From contig NZ_JAGRQC010000001.1 of assembly GCF_018122655.1 (NCBI RefSeq), positions 620,001 to 684,000 of the forward strand: DNA of 64,000 nucleotides, in the 5' to 3' direction. The translations under genes and the position numbers were made by a program. Of this stretch, positions 50,651 through 60,770 are shown in pieces; position 1 is the stretch's first letter; each line of letters begins with the position of its first letter. This DNA is from Stakelama marina. Its GTDB lineage: Bacteria > Pseudomonadota > Alphaproteobacteria > Sphingomonadales > Sphingomonadaceae. The notes below the pieces were generated by a model. That model saw nothing but the letters and a program-made list of their open reading frames with translations, had not been told where the DNA came from and did no database searches.

Positions 50651-50659
50651 TGATTCGGC

Positions 50660-51031
50660 CTATAGTTTGTCGCGTGGGGTCGCCGGGCGCTTGGCGTTCT
50701 GGAAAAAGCGCAGTGCCGCGCGAACCATGAGGGCGGACATTGCGAGTGCTATGCCCGTCACAATGACCACCGCCCATATCGCGCCCACCACAGGCATGAG
50801 GATGATGATCGCGCCGACGAGCAACGCGATCAGCGCGGCGTAAGCGAGCGTCGCTCCCGCCACGCCGAGCGCCAGCGCCAGCTTCACGTCGTTGGCGCGA
50901 TCCCGGGCCAGCGCCTTGTAATATTCGCCTTCGGCCCTCGCCCAGTCGCGCGTTTCGCGCGCGAGCTGTGCGAGTTGGGTGCCGAGGCCGGGCTCTTCCG
51001 GTCCGTTGTTCTGCACGGTGCCTCGTTTCAA
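50660..51031 (-). CDS. Phage-holin-family (DUF1469) membrane protein
   Basis: 123 aa. A helical, charged N-terminus (LGTQLAQLARETRDWARAEGEYYKALARDRANDVK) precedes two membrane helices (LALALGVAGATLAYAALIALLVGAIIILMPVVG and WAVVIVTGIALAMSALMVRAAL). This is the pattern of the Putative Actinobacterial Holin-X/DUF1469 family, which is a host envelope family despite its name. It overlaps no gene and is in one run with its neighbours. Confidence 0.8.
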   Translation of the reverse strand: MKRGTVQNNGPEEPGLGTQLAQLARETRDWARAEGEYYKALARDRANDVKLALALGVAGATLAYAALIALLVGAIIILMPVVGAIWAVVIVTGIALAMSALMVRAALRFFQNAKRPATPRDKL

Positions 51032-51033
51032 TG

Positions 51034-51552
51034 TCAGATCGATGTGTCCGAATCGATGCCGGACTTGAGGATGCGGGCGAAAATGAATCCGACCGCGGCC
51101 GCGGCGCCCAGCGCGATGGCGGGGCTTTTGCGAACGAACTGGCGCGCTTCTTCGAGAAGGTCGTCGACATCGGCGTCCCGCAGCCGGTCTGCGAGATCGG
51201 AAACCGAACCGGCGGCGCTGTGCGCATAGCGGCCATATTCCGAACCGAACTTGTCATCCACGCTGCCGGCTGCGTCCTTGATGACCTTGGCCGCTTCGTC
51301 GAGCGCGCCCGTCGCCTTTTCCTTGCCCTGCTCGGCATAGCCGCGGGCCTTGTCGCCTGCCTGGCGGGAGGCCTTTCCGGCTTCCTCCTTTATCACTTCC
51401 TTTGCGTTCTTGGCCTTGCCGGCGCCGTCCTTCACAGGCGCGGCGGGCTTGGGTGACGCCCTGGGCGCTTTCGGTGCAGTCGCAGTCGAGGAAGGTGTCG
51501 CACTTCCCGGTCCCTCCTTGATCGGGGTCGCGGGAGTCTTTTCTTCAGCCAT
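51034..51552 (-). CDS. LEA-like, Ala/Lys/Glu-rich protein with C-terminal membrane helix
   Basis: 172 aa. The first ~45 residues are Pro/Ala/Thr-rich. Residues ~45-100 repeat helical words such as KEEAGKASRQAGDKARGYAEQGKEKATGALDEAAK, resembling late-embryogenesis-abundant or CsbD-style stress proteins. The C-terminus has FVRKSPAIALGAAAAVGFIFARILKSG, one membrane helix. It is first in the four-gene cluster 51552-49862. A role in envelope or desiccation stress is inference. Confidence 0.75.
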   Translation of the reverse strand: MAEEKTPATPIKEGPGSATPSSTATAPKAPRASPKPAAPVKDGAGKAKNAKEVIKEEAGKASRQAGDKARGYAEQGKEKATGALDEAAKVIKDAAGSVDDKFGSEYGRYAHSAAGSVSDLADRLRDADVDDLLEEARQFVRKSPAIALGAAAAVGFIFARILKSGIDSDTSI

Positions 51553-51687
51553 TTCGGAACCCTTTCATCATTCAAGCGAAACAACCACAAGCGCGCTGGC
51601 CGGTTCCATGCCCGATGCGAATTGCCCTGTGCCGCGTGACGGCGTAGAGGGCTGCGCAGCCAACCGCCGGCCCGTCATTACAGGTAG

Positions 51688-53345
<1,658 letters not shown>

Positions 53346-53390
53346 GTCGAAAATCCTTGCGTTGTTCACATGGTTGGGCGAAAATTAACT

Positions 53391-53705
53391 ATGGCTCGCA
53401 GTCGTCCCATATCGTCGATACTTCGCACCGCCGGACTGCCGGCGGCGGCGATCATCCTGATGGCGTTCTTCGTCTATTACGCCGTGCTGGGGCCGAACGG
53501 CATCCTTGCCTATCACGATTATCAGCGTCAGCTGGTGCAGGCGAAGTCGCAATATGCGCAACTCGACAAGCAGCGCGCGACCCTGCGCAACCGCAAGGAC
53601 CTGCTCGATCCGCGCCATGTGAATCCCGACCTTGCTGACGAAATGGTTCGTAAGGAGCTGAACGTGGTGCACCCCGATGAGGTTATCATTCCGCTGAATA
53701 AATGA
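53391..53705 (+). CDS. ftsB: FtsB/DivIC-family septum formation protein
   Basis: 104 aa from the ATG at 53391. One N-terminal membrane helix (GLPAAAIILMAFFVYYAVLG) with a short cytoplasmic tail is followed by a periplasmic coiled coil (HDYQRQLVQAKSQYAQLDKQRATLRNRKDLL) and the conserved end DPDLADEMVRKELNVVHPDEVII type. FtsB bridges FtsL and FtsQ in the divisome. It is 111 bp upstream of pdhA, a usual neighbour in alphaproteobacteria. Confidence 0.9.
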   Translation: MARSRPISSILRTAGLPAAAIILMAFFVYYAVLGPNGILAYHDYQRQLVQAKSQYAQLDKQRATLRNRKDLLDPRHVNPDLADEMVRKELNVVHPDEVIIPLNK

Positions 53706-53745
53706 CGCGTGCGCGGTGAACGTCGGCGGTTGTGGCGCGTTGGCG

Positions 53746-53774
53746 TTGCAGTCGGGCGGAAAACGAGACTATAG
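53746..53774 (+). promoter_or_regulatory. Candidate promoter of pdhAB
   Basis: TTGCAG (53746-53751) and CTATAG (53769-53774) have 17 bp between them, 43 bp before the pdhA GTG and inside the 111-bp ftsB-pdhA gap. The -10 fits the alphaproteobacterial CTATA pattern well. Confidence 0.45.
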
Positions 53775-53816
53775 GCACCTCCGTCTTCCTCCCCCAGGAA
53801 CGAGAAGAGGTAATTT

Positions 53817-54863
53817 GTGGCCAAGGCACCTGCACGCAGCCGAAAAAGTACACCCCCCAAGGACAACCGCGAACGCCCGGCAGAGCCGCAGCGCTACAAG
53901 GCGTCGAAAGACGAGCTGCTGCAGTTCTACAAGGACATGCTGCTCATTCGCCGTTTCGAGGAAAAGGCCGGCCAGCTTTACGGCCTCGGCCTGATCGGCG
54001 GCTTCTGCCACCTTTATATCGGTCAGGAAGCGGTCGCGGTCGGCGTACAGTCGGCGCTATCCGACAAGGACTCGGTGATCACCGGATATCGCGATCACGG
54101 CCATATGCTGCTGTGCGGCATTCCGCCCAAGGACGTCATGGCCGAGCTGACCGGGCGTCAGGCCGGCATCTCCAAGGGCAAGGGCGGCTCGATGCACATG
54201 TTTTCGGTCGAGCATAAATTTTATGGCGGCCACGGCATCGTCGGCGCGCAGGTGCCGCTCGGCACCGGGCTGGCGTTCGCGCACAAGTATAGCGGCGACG
54301 GCGGCGTCAGCCTTGCCTATTTCGGCGACGGCGCGGCCAATCAGGGCCAGGTCTATGAGGCCTTCAACATGGCCGAGCTGTGGAAGCTTCCGATCGTCTT
54401 CGTGATCGAGAACAATCAATATGCGATGGGCACGAGCGTGAATCGCTCCTCGGCCGAGGATCAACTCTACAAGCGCGGCGAAAGCTTCCGCATCCCCGGC
54501 ATCCAGGTCGACGGCATGGACGTGCTGGCTGCACGCGGCGCGGCCGAAGAAGCGCTCCAGTGGGTGCGTGACGGCAAGGGGCCGATCATCCTCGAGATGA
54601 AGACCTATCGCTATCGCGGTCATTCGATGTCCGACCCCGCCAAATATCGCAGCCGTGATGAGGTGCAGTCGGTGCGCGACAAGTCCGACCCGATCGAACA
54701 TGCCAAGCGTGAGCTGATCGAGGCCGGTGTCAGCGAGGACGATATCAAGACCGTCGAGAAGGAAATGCGCAAACATATCAACGAGGCGGCGGACTTTGCC
54801 GAGAATGCGCCCGAACCCGAGGGCGGCGAACTGTATACCGACGTGCTGGTGGAGTCCTATTGA
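53817..54863 (+). CDS. pdhA: Pyruvate dehydrogenase E1 component, alpha subunit
   Basis: 348 aa from a GTG at 53817 with AGAGGTA upstream. With PdhB it decarboxylates pyruvate and transfers acetyl to lipoate. The thiamine diphosphate motif is [44 protein letters not shown]. The N-terminus has a Lys/Pro/Arg-rich leader of ~25 residues, then [36 protein letters not shown]. It ends one base before the pdhB start. Confidence 0.97.
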   Translation: MAKAPARSRKSTPPKDNRERPAEPQRYKASKDELLQFYKDMLLIRRFEEKAGQLYGLGLIGGFCHLYIGQEAVAVGVQSALSDKDSVITGYRDHGHMLLCGIPPKDVMAELTGRQAGISKGKGGSMHMFSVEHKFYGGHGIVGAQVPLGTGLAFAHKYSGDGGVSLAYFGDGAANQGQVYEAFNMAELWKLPIVFVIENNQYAMGTSVNRSSAEDQLYKRGESFRIPGIQVDGMDVLAARGAAEEALQWVRDGKGPIILEMKTYRYRGHSMSDPAKYRSRDEVQSVRDKSDPIEHAKRELIEAGVSEDDIKTVEKEMRKHINEAADFAENAPEPEGGELYTDVLVESY

Positions 54864-54864
54864 G

Positions 54865-56310
54865 ATGGCGATCGAACTGAAGATGCCGGCGCTGTCGCCG
54901 ACGATGGAAGAGGGCACGCTCGCTAAGTGGCTGGTCAAGGAAGGCGATGAGGTCAAATCCGGCGACATCATGGCCGAGATCGAAACCGACAAGGCGACGA
55001 TGGAATTCGAAGCCGTCGATGAAGGCACGATCGCCAAGATTCTCGTGGCCGAGGGCACCGACAATGTGAAGGTCGGCGCGGTGATCGCGATGCTCGCCGA
55101 AGAAGGCGAGGACGCCGATTCGATCGAGGCGCCGAGCCAGGCGGACAAGGCCGAGGCGGGCGAGGGTGCCAATGCCGCACCCAAGGAAGATCAGCCTGCT
55201 GACAAGGCACCTAACGCTCCCGAGAGCCCGACCCCGCACAAGGTAGAAACCGGCGCGCGCAAGATGTTCGACGCGGCCGAGCATGACGCGGAAAACGCCG
55301 ATCCGGAAATCCCGGAGGGCACTGAGATGGTGAAGACCACCGTCCGTGAAGCGCTGCGCGACGCGATGGCCGAGGAGATGCGCTCCGACGACCGCGTGTT
55401 CGTGATGGGCGAGGAAGTCGCCGAGTATCAGGGCGCGTACAAGGTCACGCAGGGGCTGCTCGACGAATTCGGCGACAAGCGCGTCATCGACACGCCGATC
55501 ACCGAATATGGCTTTGCCGGTGTCGGTACGGGCGCGGCAATGGGCGGTTTGAAGCCGATCGTCGAGTTCATGACGTTCAACTTCGCCATGCAGGCGATCG
55601 ACCACATCGTCAATTCGGCTGCCAAGACCAACTATATGTCGGGCGGTCAGATGCGCTGTCCGATCGTGTTTCGTGGCCCCAACGGCGCGGCAAGCCGCGT
55701 CGCCGCGCAGCACAGCCAGAATTACGGCCCTTGGTATGCGAGCGTGCCGGGCCTGATCGTGATCGCGCCTTATGACGCGGCCGATGCCAAGGGCCTGTTG
55801 AAGGCTGCGATCCGGTCCGAAGACCCGGTCGTCTTCCTCGAAAACGAGCTGATGTACGGTCGTACCTTCGAGGTGCCGAAGCTCGATGATTTCGTGCTGC
55901 CGATCGGCAAGGCGCGGATCATGAAGCCGGGCAAGGACGTGACGATCGTCAGCTATTCGATTGGTGTCGGGGTCGCGCTTGAGGCAGCGGAGAAGCTCGC
56001 CGAACAGGATATCGATGCAGAGGTCATCGACCTTCGCACGCTGCGTCCGCTCGATAAGGCTACCGTTCTCAAGAGCCTCGCCAAGACGAACCGTCTGGTC
56101 GTGGCCGAAGAGGGCTGGCCAACCTGCTCGATCGCGAGCGAAATCGCGACGATCTGCATGGAGGAAGGCTTTGACGACCTCGATGCACCGGTGCTGCGCG
56201 TGACCAACGAGGACGTGCCGCTTCCCTATGCCGCGAACCTCGAAAAGATGGCGCTGATCGATGCCGACAAGGTCGTCGCAGCGGTCCGCAAGGTCTGTTA
56301 CGTCGATTGA
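54865..56310 (+). CDS. pdhB: Pyruvate dehydrogenase E1 component, beta subunit with N-terminal lipoyl domain
   Basis: 481 aa from the ATG at 54865. Residues 1-80 are a lipoyl domain whose acceptor is Lys43 in [11 protein letters not shown] variable Ala/Glu/Pro-rich linker (~80-150) follows, then the transketolase-type E1 beta domain ([37 protein letters not shown]...[22 protein letters not shown]). The lipoyl-E1 beta fusion is typical of alphaproteobacterial PDH. The pdhC and lpd genes are not in this window. Confidence 0.97.
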   Translation: MAIELKMPALSPTMEEGTLAKWLVKEGDEVKSGDIMAEIETDKATMEFEAVDEGTIAKILVAEGTDNVKVGAVIAMLAEEGEDADSIEAPSQADKAEAGEGANAAPKEDQPADKAPNAPESPTPHKVETGARKMFDAAEHDAENADPEIPEGTEMVKTTVREALRDAMAEEMRSDDRVFVMGEEVAEYQGAYKVTQGLLDEFGDKRVIDTPITEYGFAGVGTGAAMGGLKPIVEFMTFNFAMQAIDHIVNSAAKTNYMSGGQMRCPIVFRGPNGAASRVAAQHSQNYGPWYASVPGLIVIAPYDAADAKGLLKAAIRSEDPVVFLENELMYGRTFEVPKLDDFVLPIGKARIMKPGKDVTIVSYSIGVGVALEAAEKLAEQDIDAEVIDLRTLRPLDKATVLKSLAKTNRLVVAEEGWPTCSIASEIATICMEEGFDDLDAPVLRVTNEDVPLPYAANLEKMALIDADKVVAAVRKVCYVD

Positions 56311-56317
56311 TACCGAG

Positions 56318-56346
56318 TGGGAGGCACGGCTAGCCGGTGCCTCCCA
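56318..56346. terminator. Hairpin between pdhB and the TadE gene
   Basis: A 10-bp stem (TGGGAGGCAC at 56318-56327, GTGCCTCCCA at 56337-56346) with a 9-base loop lies between the converging pdhB and TadE-like stops. There is no strong T-run on either side, but its position fits a bidirectional terminator. Confidence 0.6.
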
Positions 56347-57006
56347 TCAGCAGGATGAAACCGGCGCGTTTTCGGTGTTGTAGATCTTGGTGAGGTCGCG
56401 TTTATCGCGGACCATCATCGACGCGGTTTCTATCATCGTGCGCGACGGTGATAGCGAGGTTTCGATCAACGGCTGATATTCGTAGAAGACTTCGACGAAC
56501 ATCGTCGCGCCGGTGTCGATTGCCGTGGCCTTGTGGTTGGTATTGCCGATTCCATCGAGGTCGGTGTCGCCCTGCTCGCCAAAGCTCGACTTATGAGTCG
56601 TGATCGCACCGCGACAACGCTGCCACTTGATCCGGAATTTCCCGCTGGTGTTGGGATTGCTCATCGGTTCGAGGTCGGAAACGATAACCCGTCCGCGCGT
56701 GTAGAGGTCTAGTGAGCCAGCCTGCAGACCGGCACCGGTTAGCAGGTCGTTGATATCGCTCTCGCTGATCGTTTTTGCCTGAAGCTGGCTGCCGGTGCCG
56801 ATCCGCGAAGCGTTATCGGCAATATGCAACGCCAACTGGCTTACGCGCATCCGTGTAATAGTATAGTTCGTAATCTCGGCCCCGGTTAGACTAAGAGTCA
56901 GGAACAAGGGCAGCGTTAACGCGAACTCGATCAGCGCAAGGCCGCTTTGGTCACTGCAAAAGCGCGTGGCTCGGCGTACAAGCTGCGGAAGCGATCTTGT
57001 CCTCAT
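56347..57006 (-). CDS. TadE-like pilus assembly protein
   Basis: 219 aa from the ATG at 57006 (ATGA overlap with the upstream gene); a TTG at 57012 is the alternative. The TadE pattern is visible: SDQSGLALIEFALTLPLFLTLSLTGAEITNYTI, a prepilin-like N-terminal hydrophobic helix preceded by a Gly and with the conserved Glu. The rest is an exported domain. TadE minor pilins belong to the Flp pilus system; the secretion genes are not in this window. Confidence 0.8.
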   Translation of the reverse strand: MRTRSLPQLVRRATRFCSDQSGLALIEFALTLPLFLTLSLTGAEITNYTITRMRVSQLALHIADNASRIGTGSQLQAKTISESDINDLLTGAGLQAGSLDLYTRGRVIVSDLEPMSNPNTSGKFRIKWQRCRGAITTHKSSFGEQGDTDLDGIGNTNHKATAIDTGATMFVEVFYEYQPLIETSLSPSRTMIETASMMVRDKRDLTKIYNTENAPVSSC

Positions 57007-57629
57007 GGGCAATTCCGTATCTTTGCTGTGCCATAGCTCTGTTGGTCGCCAAAGGGCTGGTTACGCAGGACGGTGACGGCCTGGACGCTGGTGGTATCGC
57101 TGCCGCCGATGAATTTCTGAATTGGGAACATACGCGGATAGGTGACCGTCACGGTGTAAACCGTCGCATCCCGCGCGCCGCCCTGACCCTGGTCGCCGCC
57201 ATCCTTATCCCAGACATTGTTGAGGTTGGCGTCCTCATAGGGCTCGCCAGCATCGCAGATGCCGTCGCCGTTGGTGTCGGTCCAGTCTTCGGGCTTCGCA
57301 GCGGCGGCTTCGGTGAAGGTGCGATAGAAGCGCCGCTTTATCTGCACGTCAGCATTGTTCGCCAACGCTTTTACATTTTCCTTCACCGTGTCGTCGATGA
57401 ACTGTTGTTGTTGCTGACTGCTTCCTGTTTCCAGGGCTGAGTCGCGCGCTGCTTTCTGGACAACGCCCTGAAGCGCGGCATCCATATACAAGGTGTGCGC
57501 TACGTCGAATCCCCCAAGAAGCATGATGCACATGACGGGGGCGACCATCGCGAATTCGACAACGGTAATACCGCGCCGATCCTGTGAAAGGACGCCAATC
57601 GACGTTCTGACGGGTAGCCATATCGTCAT
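57003..57629 (-). CDS. TadE/TadG-family protein with calcium-binding-like segment
   Basis: 208 aa. The N-terminal helix QDRRGITVVEFAMVAPVMCIMLLGGFDVAHTLYM is of TadE type. Residues ~118-145 read DTNGDGICDAGEPYEDAN then LNNVWDKDGGD, like dockerin or thrombospondin-3 calcium loops. The stop overlaps the next gene's ATG by 4 bp and the start overlaps the TadG-like gene by 4 bp, so all three form one tight operon. Confidence 0.8.
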   Translation of the reverse strand: MTIWLPVRTSIGVLSQDRRGITVVEFAMVAPVMCIMLLGGFDVAHTLYMDAALQGVVQKAARDSALETGSSQQQQQFIDDTVKENVKALANNADVQIKRRFYRTFTEAAAAKPEDWTDTNGDGICDAGEPYEDANLNNVWDKDGGDQGQGGARDATVYTVTVTYPRMFPIQKFIGGSDTTSVQAVTVLRNQPFGDQQSYGTAKIRNCP

Positions 57630-59467
57630 TTGGTCAGCCTCAATTGCGAAATTTCATCGGCGATCTGCTTAAAGGTCGATTGCAAGGCAGCCGCGTTCGT
57701 TGCTTTGAAATACCGGCCGGGGGTAGCGCATTTCTGAAGCCGATTTTCGGTGGAGGTTTCAAGGTCGCCGAAAGCAATTACCCAAAGGGTAATATTCTTG
57801 TTCTTTATCGCGGTGCAGAGTGCTTCCGTCCGGGCATTGACTTGCTGCGTTAACGTGCCTTTTTCGCCGCAGCCGGCACTCGGCGCACTATTTGGATCGG
57901 TTTCTCGACGGTCGAACCAATTTACACCGTAGGCGGTGTAATTATTAGTCCCGGTACATGCGTCACCGTCGGTCATGAAGATCAAGTGACGCTCAATTTC
58001 GCCGCCCTTGGCGGTCAACTTGTTGTCCGCCGCGAAAATCCCGTCGGGCGACATGAGACGCGCGCCCCACAACAGGCCGATATCGTGATAGGTGTTACCC
58101 TCCGCTTTTAGGCTGTCGACATAGTTGTCGAACGCGACAGGGTCTTTCCATTCGCTGAGACGTGTTGCTTCGGTAGGACAAGCGTAATAAATGTCCGAAC
58201 CATAATTTGTTGTTGTGCCGTTTACCGGGTCGATATCGTAGTAGCCGGAAAAGCCATTATAGTAGGGGACGCGCTTTCGCGTGTAGATCAGGTCGGGTAG
58301 CGCAGGACCCCACTGAGTTCCTGACGCGCCGGTTGGAACCATATCGATATTTAGATCGTTCGCACCCGCTGGAATCGGATAATATGTGCTCTTGCGGACC
58401 GTCGCGCGCTCTTCGATGCAACCATCCCATTTGATTGTCTTCATTGTTCCGTCGTCGCCGATCTTCAACTGAAACGAATGATTGAAGGTCGAACCGCTTT
58501 TCAGCGCGGATATGTCCTTGGTTATCTTGCCGTAATTCCAAACAGCAGGATTGTTGAGATGGTAACTCTTGTGCTCTAATCTGCATAAGTATTTATTATA
58601 CGTATAAGAGACTTGATATTTTGTAGATTGAGTATCCGACGGAATCTGGCTGCAATAATGCCAGCCATCGTCTTGCCAGTTTGCGTCCCAATATCCGCCG
58701 TCGTCGACGCCGCCCGAAACAAGCTCTCTCGATTGATATGGCCAGCTGTCGGCGATCCACTGCGGCTTCAGCAAATATCCGACGTTGACGTTGGTGGCAT
58801 AGGGCACAAAGCCGAAGCGAATCTGGACCTGATCGGAAGTTCCGCCTGAAGGCGTGCCCGTGGTGCAATTCGCGTTCGTATCGAGCCGGGCCATGATTTC
58901 GTAAAAGCACTTCACCGACTCTTTGAGCGCCGACAATTTCGTCTGGCTGTCGCCGGGTTGCGGATCGCCCATCGATCCGGTCGTATCGAGCACGAACATC
59001 ACGTCGGTATTCGGCAGGCGCATTTCGGCGTCGCAGGTAACGGTCAGCGTCTTGGTCGTCTGGCCGAATATCCGCATCAGCGTCATGGGCAGCTGCGCGG
59101 ACGCCTGGCCAGCCACCTTGCCGGCGCTTTCGGTAAACGTCTTGCTGACGTTGTCGGCGCCGTACAGTGTGTCGTTGATATTCGCGATGAAGAAGCGTTC
59201 CGCCATCTTCTTGGGGTAGTAATTGTCCTGCGACCAGGCGCCGCCACCCATTGCCTTGCGCCCGGCAAGCGCCCCGGCGTCGCAGGCGTGCTGCAGGCGC
59301 GTCTTGACGATGTACATGCGCGACAGGTCGACCCCGCCACCGACCATTCCGGCGAGCGGTATCAGCGCAGCGGCCATGATCGCCAGCGTGTTTCCGCGGA
59401 CGTCTCCGGCGAGCCGCGACAGGAATGTGCGAGCGCGTTTCGCCCGGCGTTCGGACTTTTTCCCCAT
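57626..59467 (-). CDS. TadG-like protein with VWA domain
   Basis: 613 aa. Residues ~18-50 hold a TadG-type helix (RGNTLAIMAAALIPLAGMVGGGVDLSRMYIVKTRLQHACDAGALAG). A von Willebrand A fold begins with FVLDTTGSMGDPQ, the MIDAS DxTxS motif, interrupted by a long insertion that includes GVNWFDRRETDPN, and ends with a C-terminal VWA strand NKNITLWVIAFGD. Base composition drops strongly in the centre (18 of 60 G+C at 58561-58620). It heads the three-gene Tad-like group, divergent from the synthase-like gene. Confidence 0.85.
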   Translation of the reverse strand: MGKKSERRAKRARTFLSRLAGDVRGNTLAIMAAALIPLAGMVGGGVDLSRMYIVKTRLQHACDAGALAGRKAMGGGAWSQDNYYPKKMAERFFIANINDTLYGADNVSKTFTESAGKVAGQASAQLPMTLMRIFGQTTKTLTVTCDAEMRLPNTDVMFVLDTTGSMGDPQPGDSQTKLSALKESVKCFYEIMARLDTNANCTTGTPSGGTSDQVQIRFGFVPYATNVNVGYLLKPQWIADSWPYQSRELVSGGVDDGGYWDANWQDDGWHYCSQIPSDTQSTKYQVSYTYNKYLCRLEHKSYHLNNPAVWNYGKITKDISALKSGSTFNHSFQLKIGDDGTMKTIKWDGCIEERATVRKSTYYPIPAGANDLNIDMVPTGASGTQWGPALPDLIYTRKRVPYYNGFSGYYDIDPVNGTTTNYGSDIYYACPTEATRLSEWKDPVAFDNYVDSLKAEGNTYHDIGLLWGARLMSPDGIFAADNKLTAKGGEIERHLIFMTDGDACTGTNNYTAYGVNWFDRRETDPNSAPSAGCGEKGTLTQQVNARTEALCTAIKNKNITLWVIAFGDLETSTENRLQKCATPGRYFKATNAAALQSTFKQIADEISQLRLTK

Positions 59468-59574
59468 GCAATCGCTCTTATGATATTCCGGTCCAATGTC
59501 GGGTTATGGCCGACGAAGCGATAATGTCGGTTGAAGGGTTATGGTTAAGATCGTCCTTAAAATCCGGTGGCTTG

Positions 59575-60246
59575 ATGGCTGACGTAACGGCCAATCCGGA
59601 GCGCCAGCTTGTCATGACCTACGCGCCGAAAGATGCGCGCCGGGCACTTTCGGCGTTGCTCGGGCTCGACGACGCGCTGGCCGGCGTCCTGCGCACGACG
59701 ACCGAGCCTGCGCTTGGCCAGATGCGGCTTGTGTGGTGGCGCGACGCGCTGACCGACCTCGATGAAAAGCCACCGCCGGCAATGCCGGTTCTCGAGGCGC
59801 TGGCCGAGCATGTGCTTCCCTGCGCGATAAGCGGCGAGGCGTTATCGGCAATGTGCGACGGCTGGATGTTGTTGATCGAAGAGGAGCAGCTCAACCCTGA
59901 AACACTTGCGCGCTATGCGCAGTCGCGGGGTGCCGTGCTGTTCGGCGCGATGGCGAAGTCGCTGGCTGCGTCGGACAGCGCCGTCGCTTCGGCCGGCAAG
60001 GGGTGGGCGCTGACCGATCTCGCGATCCATCTGCGCGATGCTGATTTGGCGAGCGAGGCGGCGGCGATGGCGCGACCGCTTCTGGCCGAGGCTGCGCGGC
60101 AGCGCTGGAGCAAGCGGGGCAGGGCGATCGGCGCGCTGGTACATCTGGCCCGCTTCGATAGCTCGGTCCCGCGCGGCGAGCCGATCCGGCCAGGATCGCC
60201 GGCGCGTGTGTCGCGATTGTTCTGGCACCGGCTGACGGGGCGCTAG
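59575..60246 (+). CDS. Squalene/phytoene synthase-like protein (NDUFAF6 type)
   Basis: 223 aa from the ATG at 59575; an in-frame ATG at 59524 would add a short leader. The fold is the all-helical isoprenoid synthase type: YAPKDARRALSALLGLDDALAGVL, PALGQMRLVWWRDAL and WRDALTDLDEKPPPAMPVLEALAEHV. The two Asp-rich motifs needed for prenyl diphosphate chemistry are missing, so it is unlikely to make squalene. Mitochondrial NDUFAF6, a Complex I assembly factor, is of this kind. That role is inferred from family resemblance. Confidence 0.75.
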   Translation: MADVTANPERQLVMTYAPKDARRALSALLGLDDALAGVLRTTTEPALGQMRLVWWRDALTDLDEKPPPAMPVLEALAEHVLPCAISGEALSAMCDGWMLLIEEEQLNPETLARYAQSRGAVLFGAMAKSLAASDSAVASAGKGWALTDLAIHLRDADLASEAAAMARPLLAEAARQRWSKRGRAIGALVHLARFDSSVPRGEPIRPGSPARVSRLFWHRLTGR

Positions 60247-60296
60247 GCGCGCTGTTCTGGTATCAGCGTTGAACGAGTACGAGGGGGACGTGCTGT

Positions 60297-60758
60297 ATGT
60301 GGCGGTATCTGGCGGGGGCGGTTTCGGCGATGTTCTTTATCGCGGCGGGCTTGCTGCTCTACCGCGGCGACGCCGCGCCGAAACAACCCTTGCCCGGACC
60401 TCCGCCGAGCGCGGCGCCGGTCGCTGGTACAGCGCCGGACAAGGTTGCGGTCACCGCGCCGCCCAAAGCCACCGAGAAGACGCGCGAGGAGAAGCGGTTC
60501 GACCGCTATGACGACAATGCCGACGAAGCGATCACGCGCGACGAACTGCTGAAGTCGCGTCGGACGCGTTATGCCAATCTCGACACCGACCATGACGGCA
60601 AGCTGTCGTTTCGCGAGTGGGCGCACACGACCTATGACAAGTTCGACAAGGCCGATGCCGACAAGTCTGGCACGCTCAGCCGCGTCGAATTCGCCACGAC
60701 GCGCCGAAAGAGCAAACCCAAACCCAGGAAACCGGCCTGTTCCTGCGCCGGCGATTAG
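60297..60758 (+). CDS. Exported or membrane-anchored EF-hand protein
   Basis: 153 aa from the ATG at 60297, with GAGGGGG upstream. The N-terminal helix AGAVSAMFFIAAGLLLY is a signal peptide or anchor, then a Pro/Ala-rich linker to residue ~60. Three EF-hand-like loops follow: YDDNADEAITRDE, DTDHDGKLSFREW and DADKSGTLSRVEF, the last two with good calcium ligands. The tail is basic and has CSC. Calcium-binding in the periplasm is inferred. Confidence 0.8.
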   Translation: MWRYLAGAVSAMFFIAAGLLLYRGDAAPKQPLPGPPPSAAPVAGTAPDKVAVTAPPKATEKTREEKRFDRYDDNADEAITRDELLKSRRTRYANLDTDHDGKLSFREWAHTTYDKFDKADADKSGTLSRVEFATTRRKSKPKPRKPACSCAGD

Positions 60759-60770
60759 CCGTTCATTCCG

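Noticed and set aside
49862..51552. Prophage remnant because of a holin-family protein
   Set aside because: The DUF1469 holin-X family is a host envelope family, and no phage structural, lysis or integrase gene is near.
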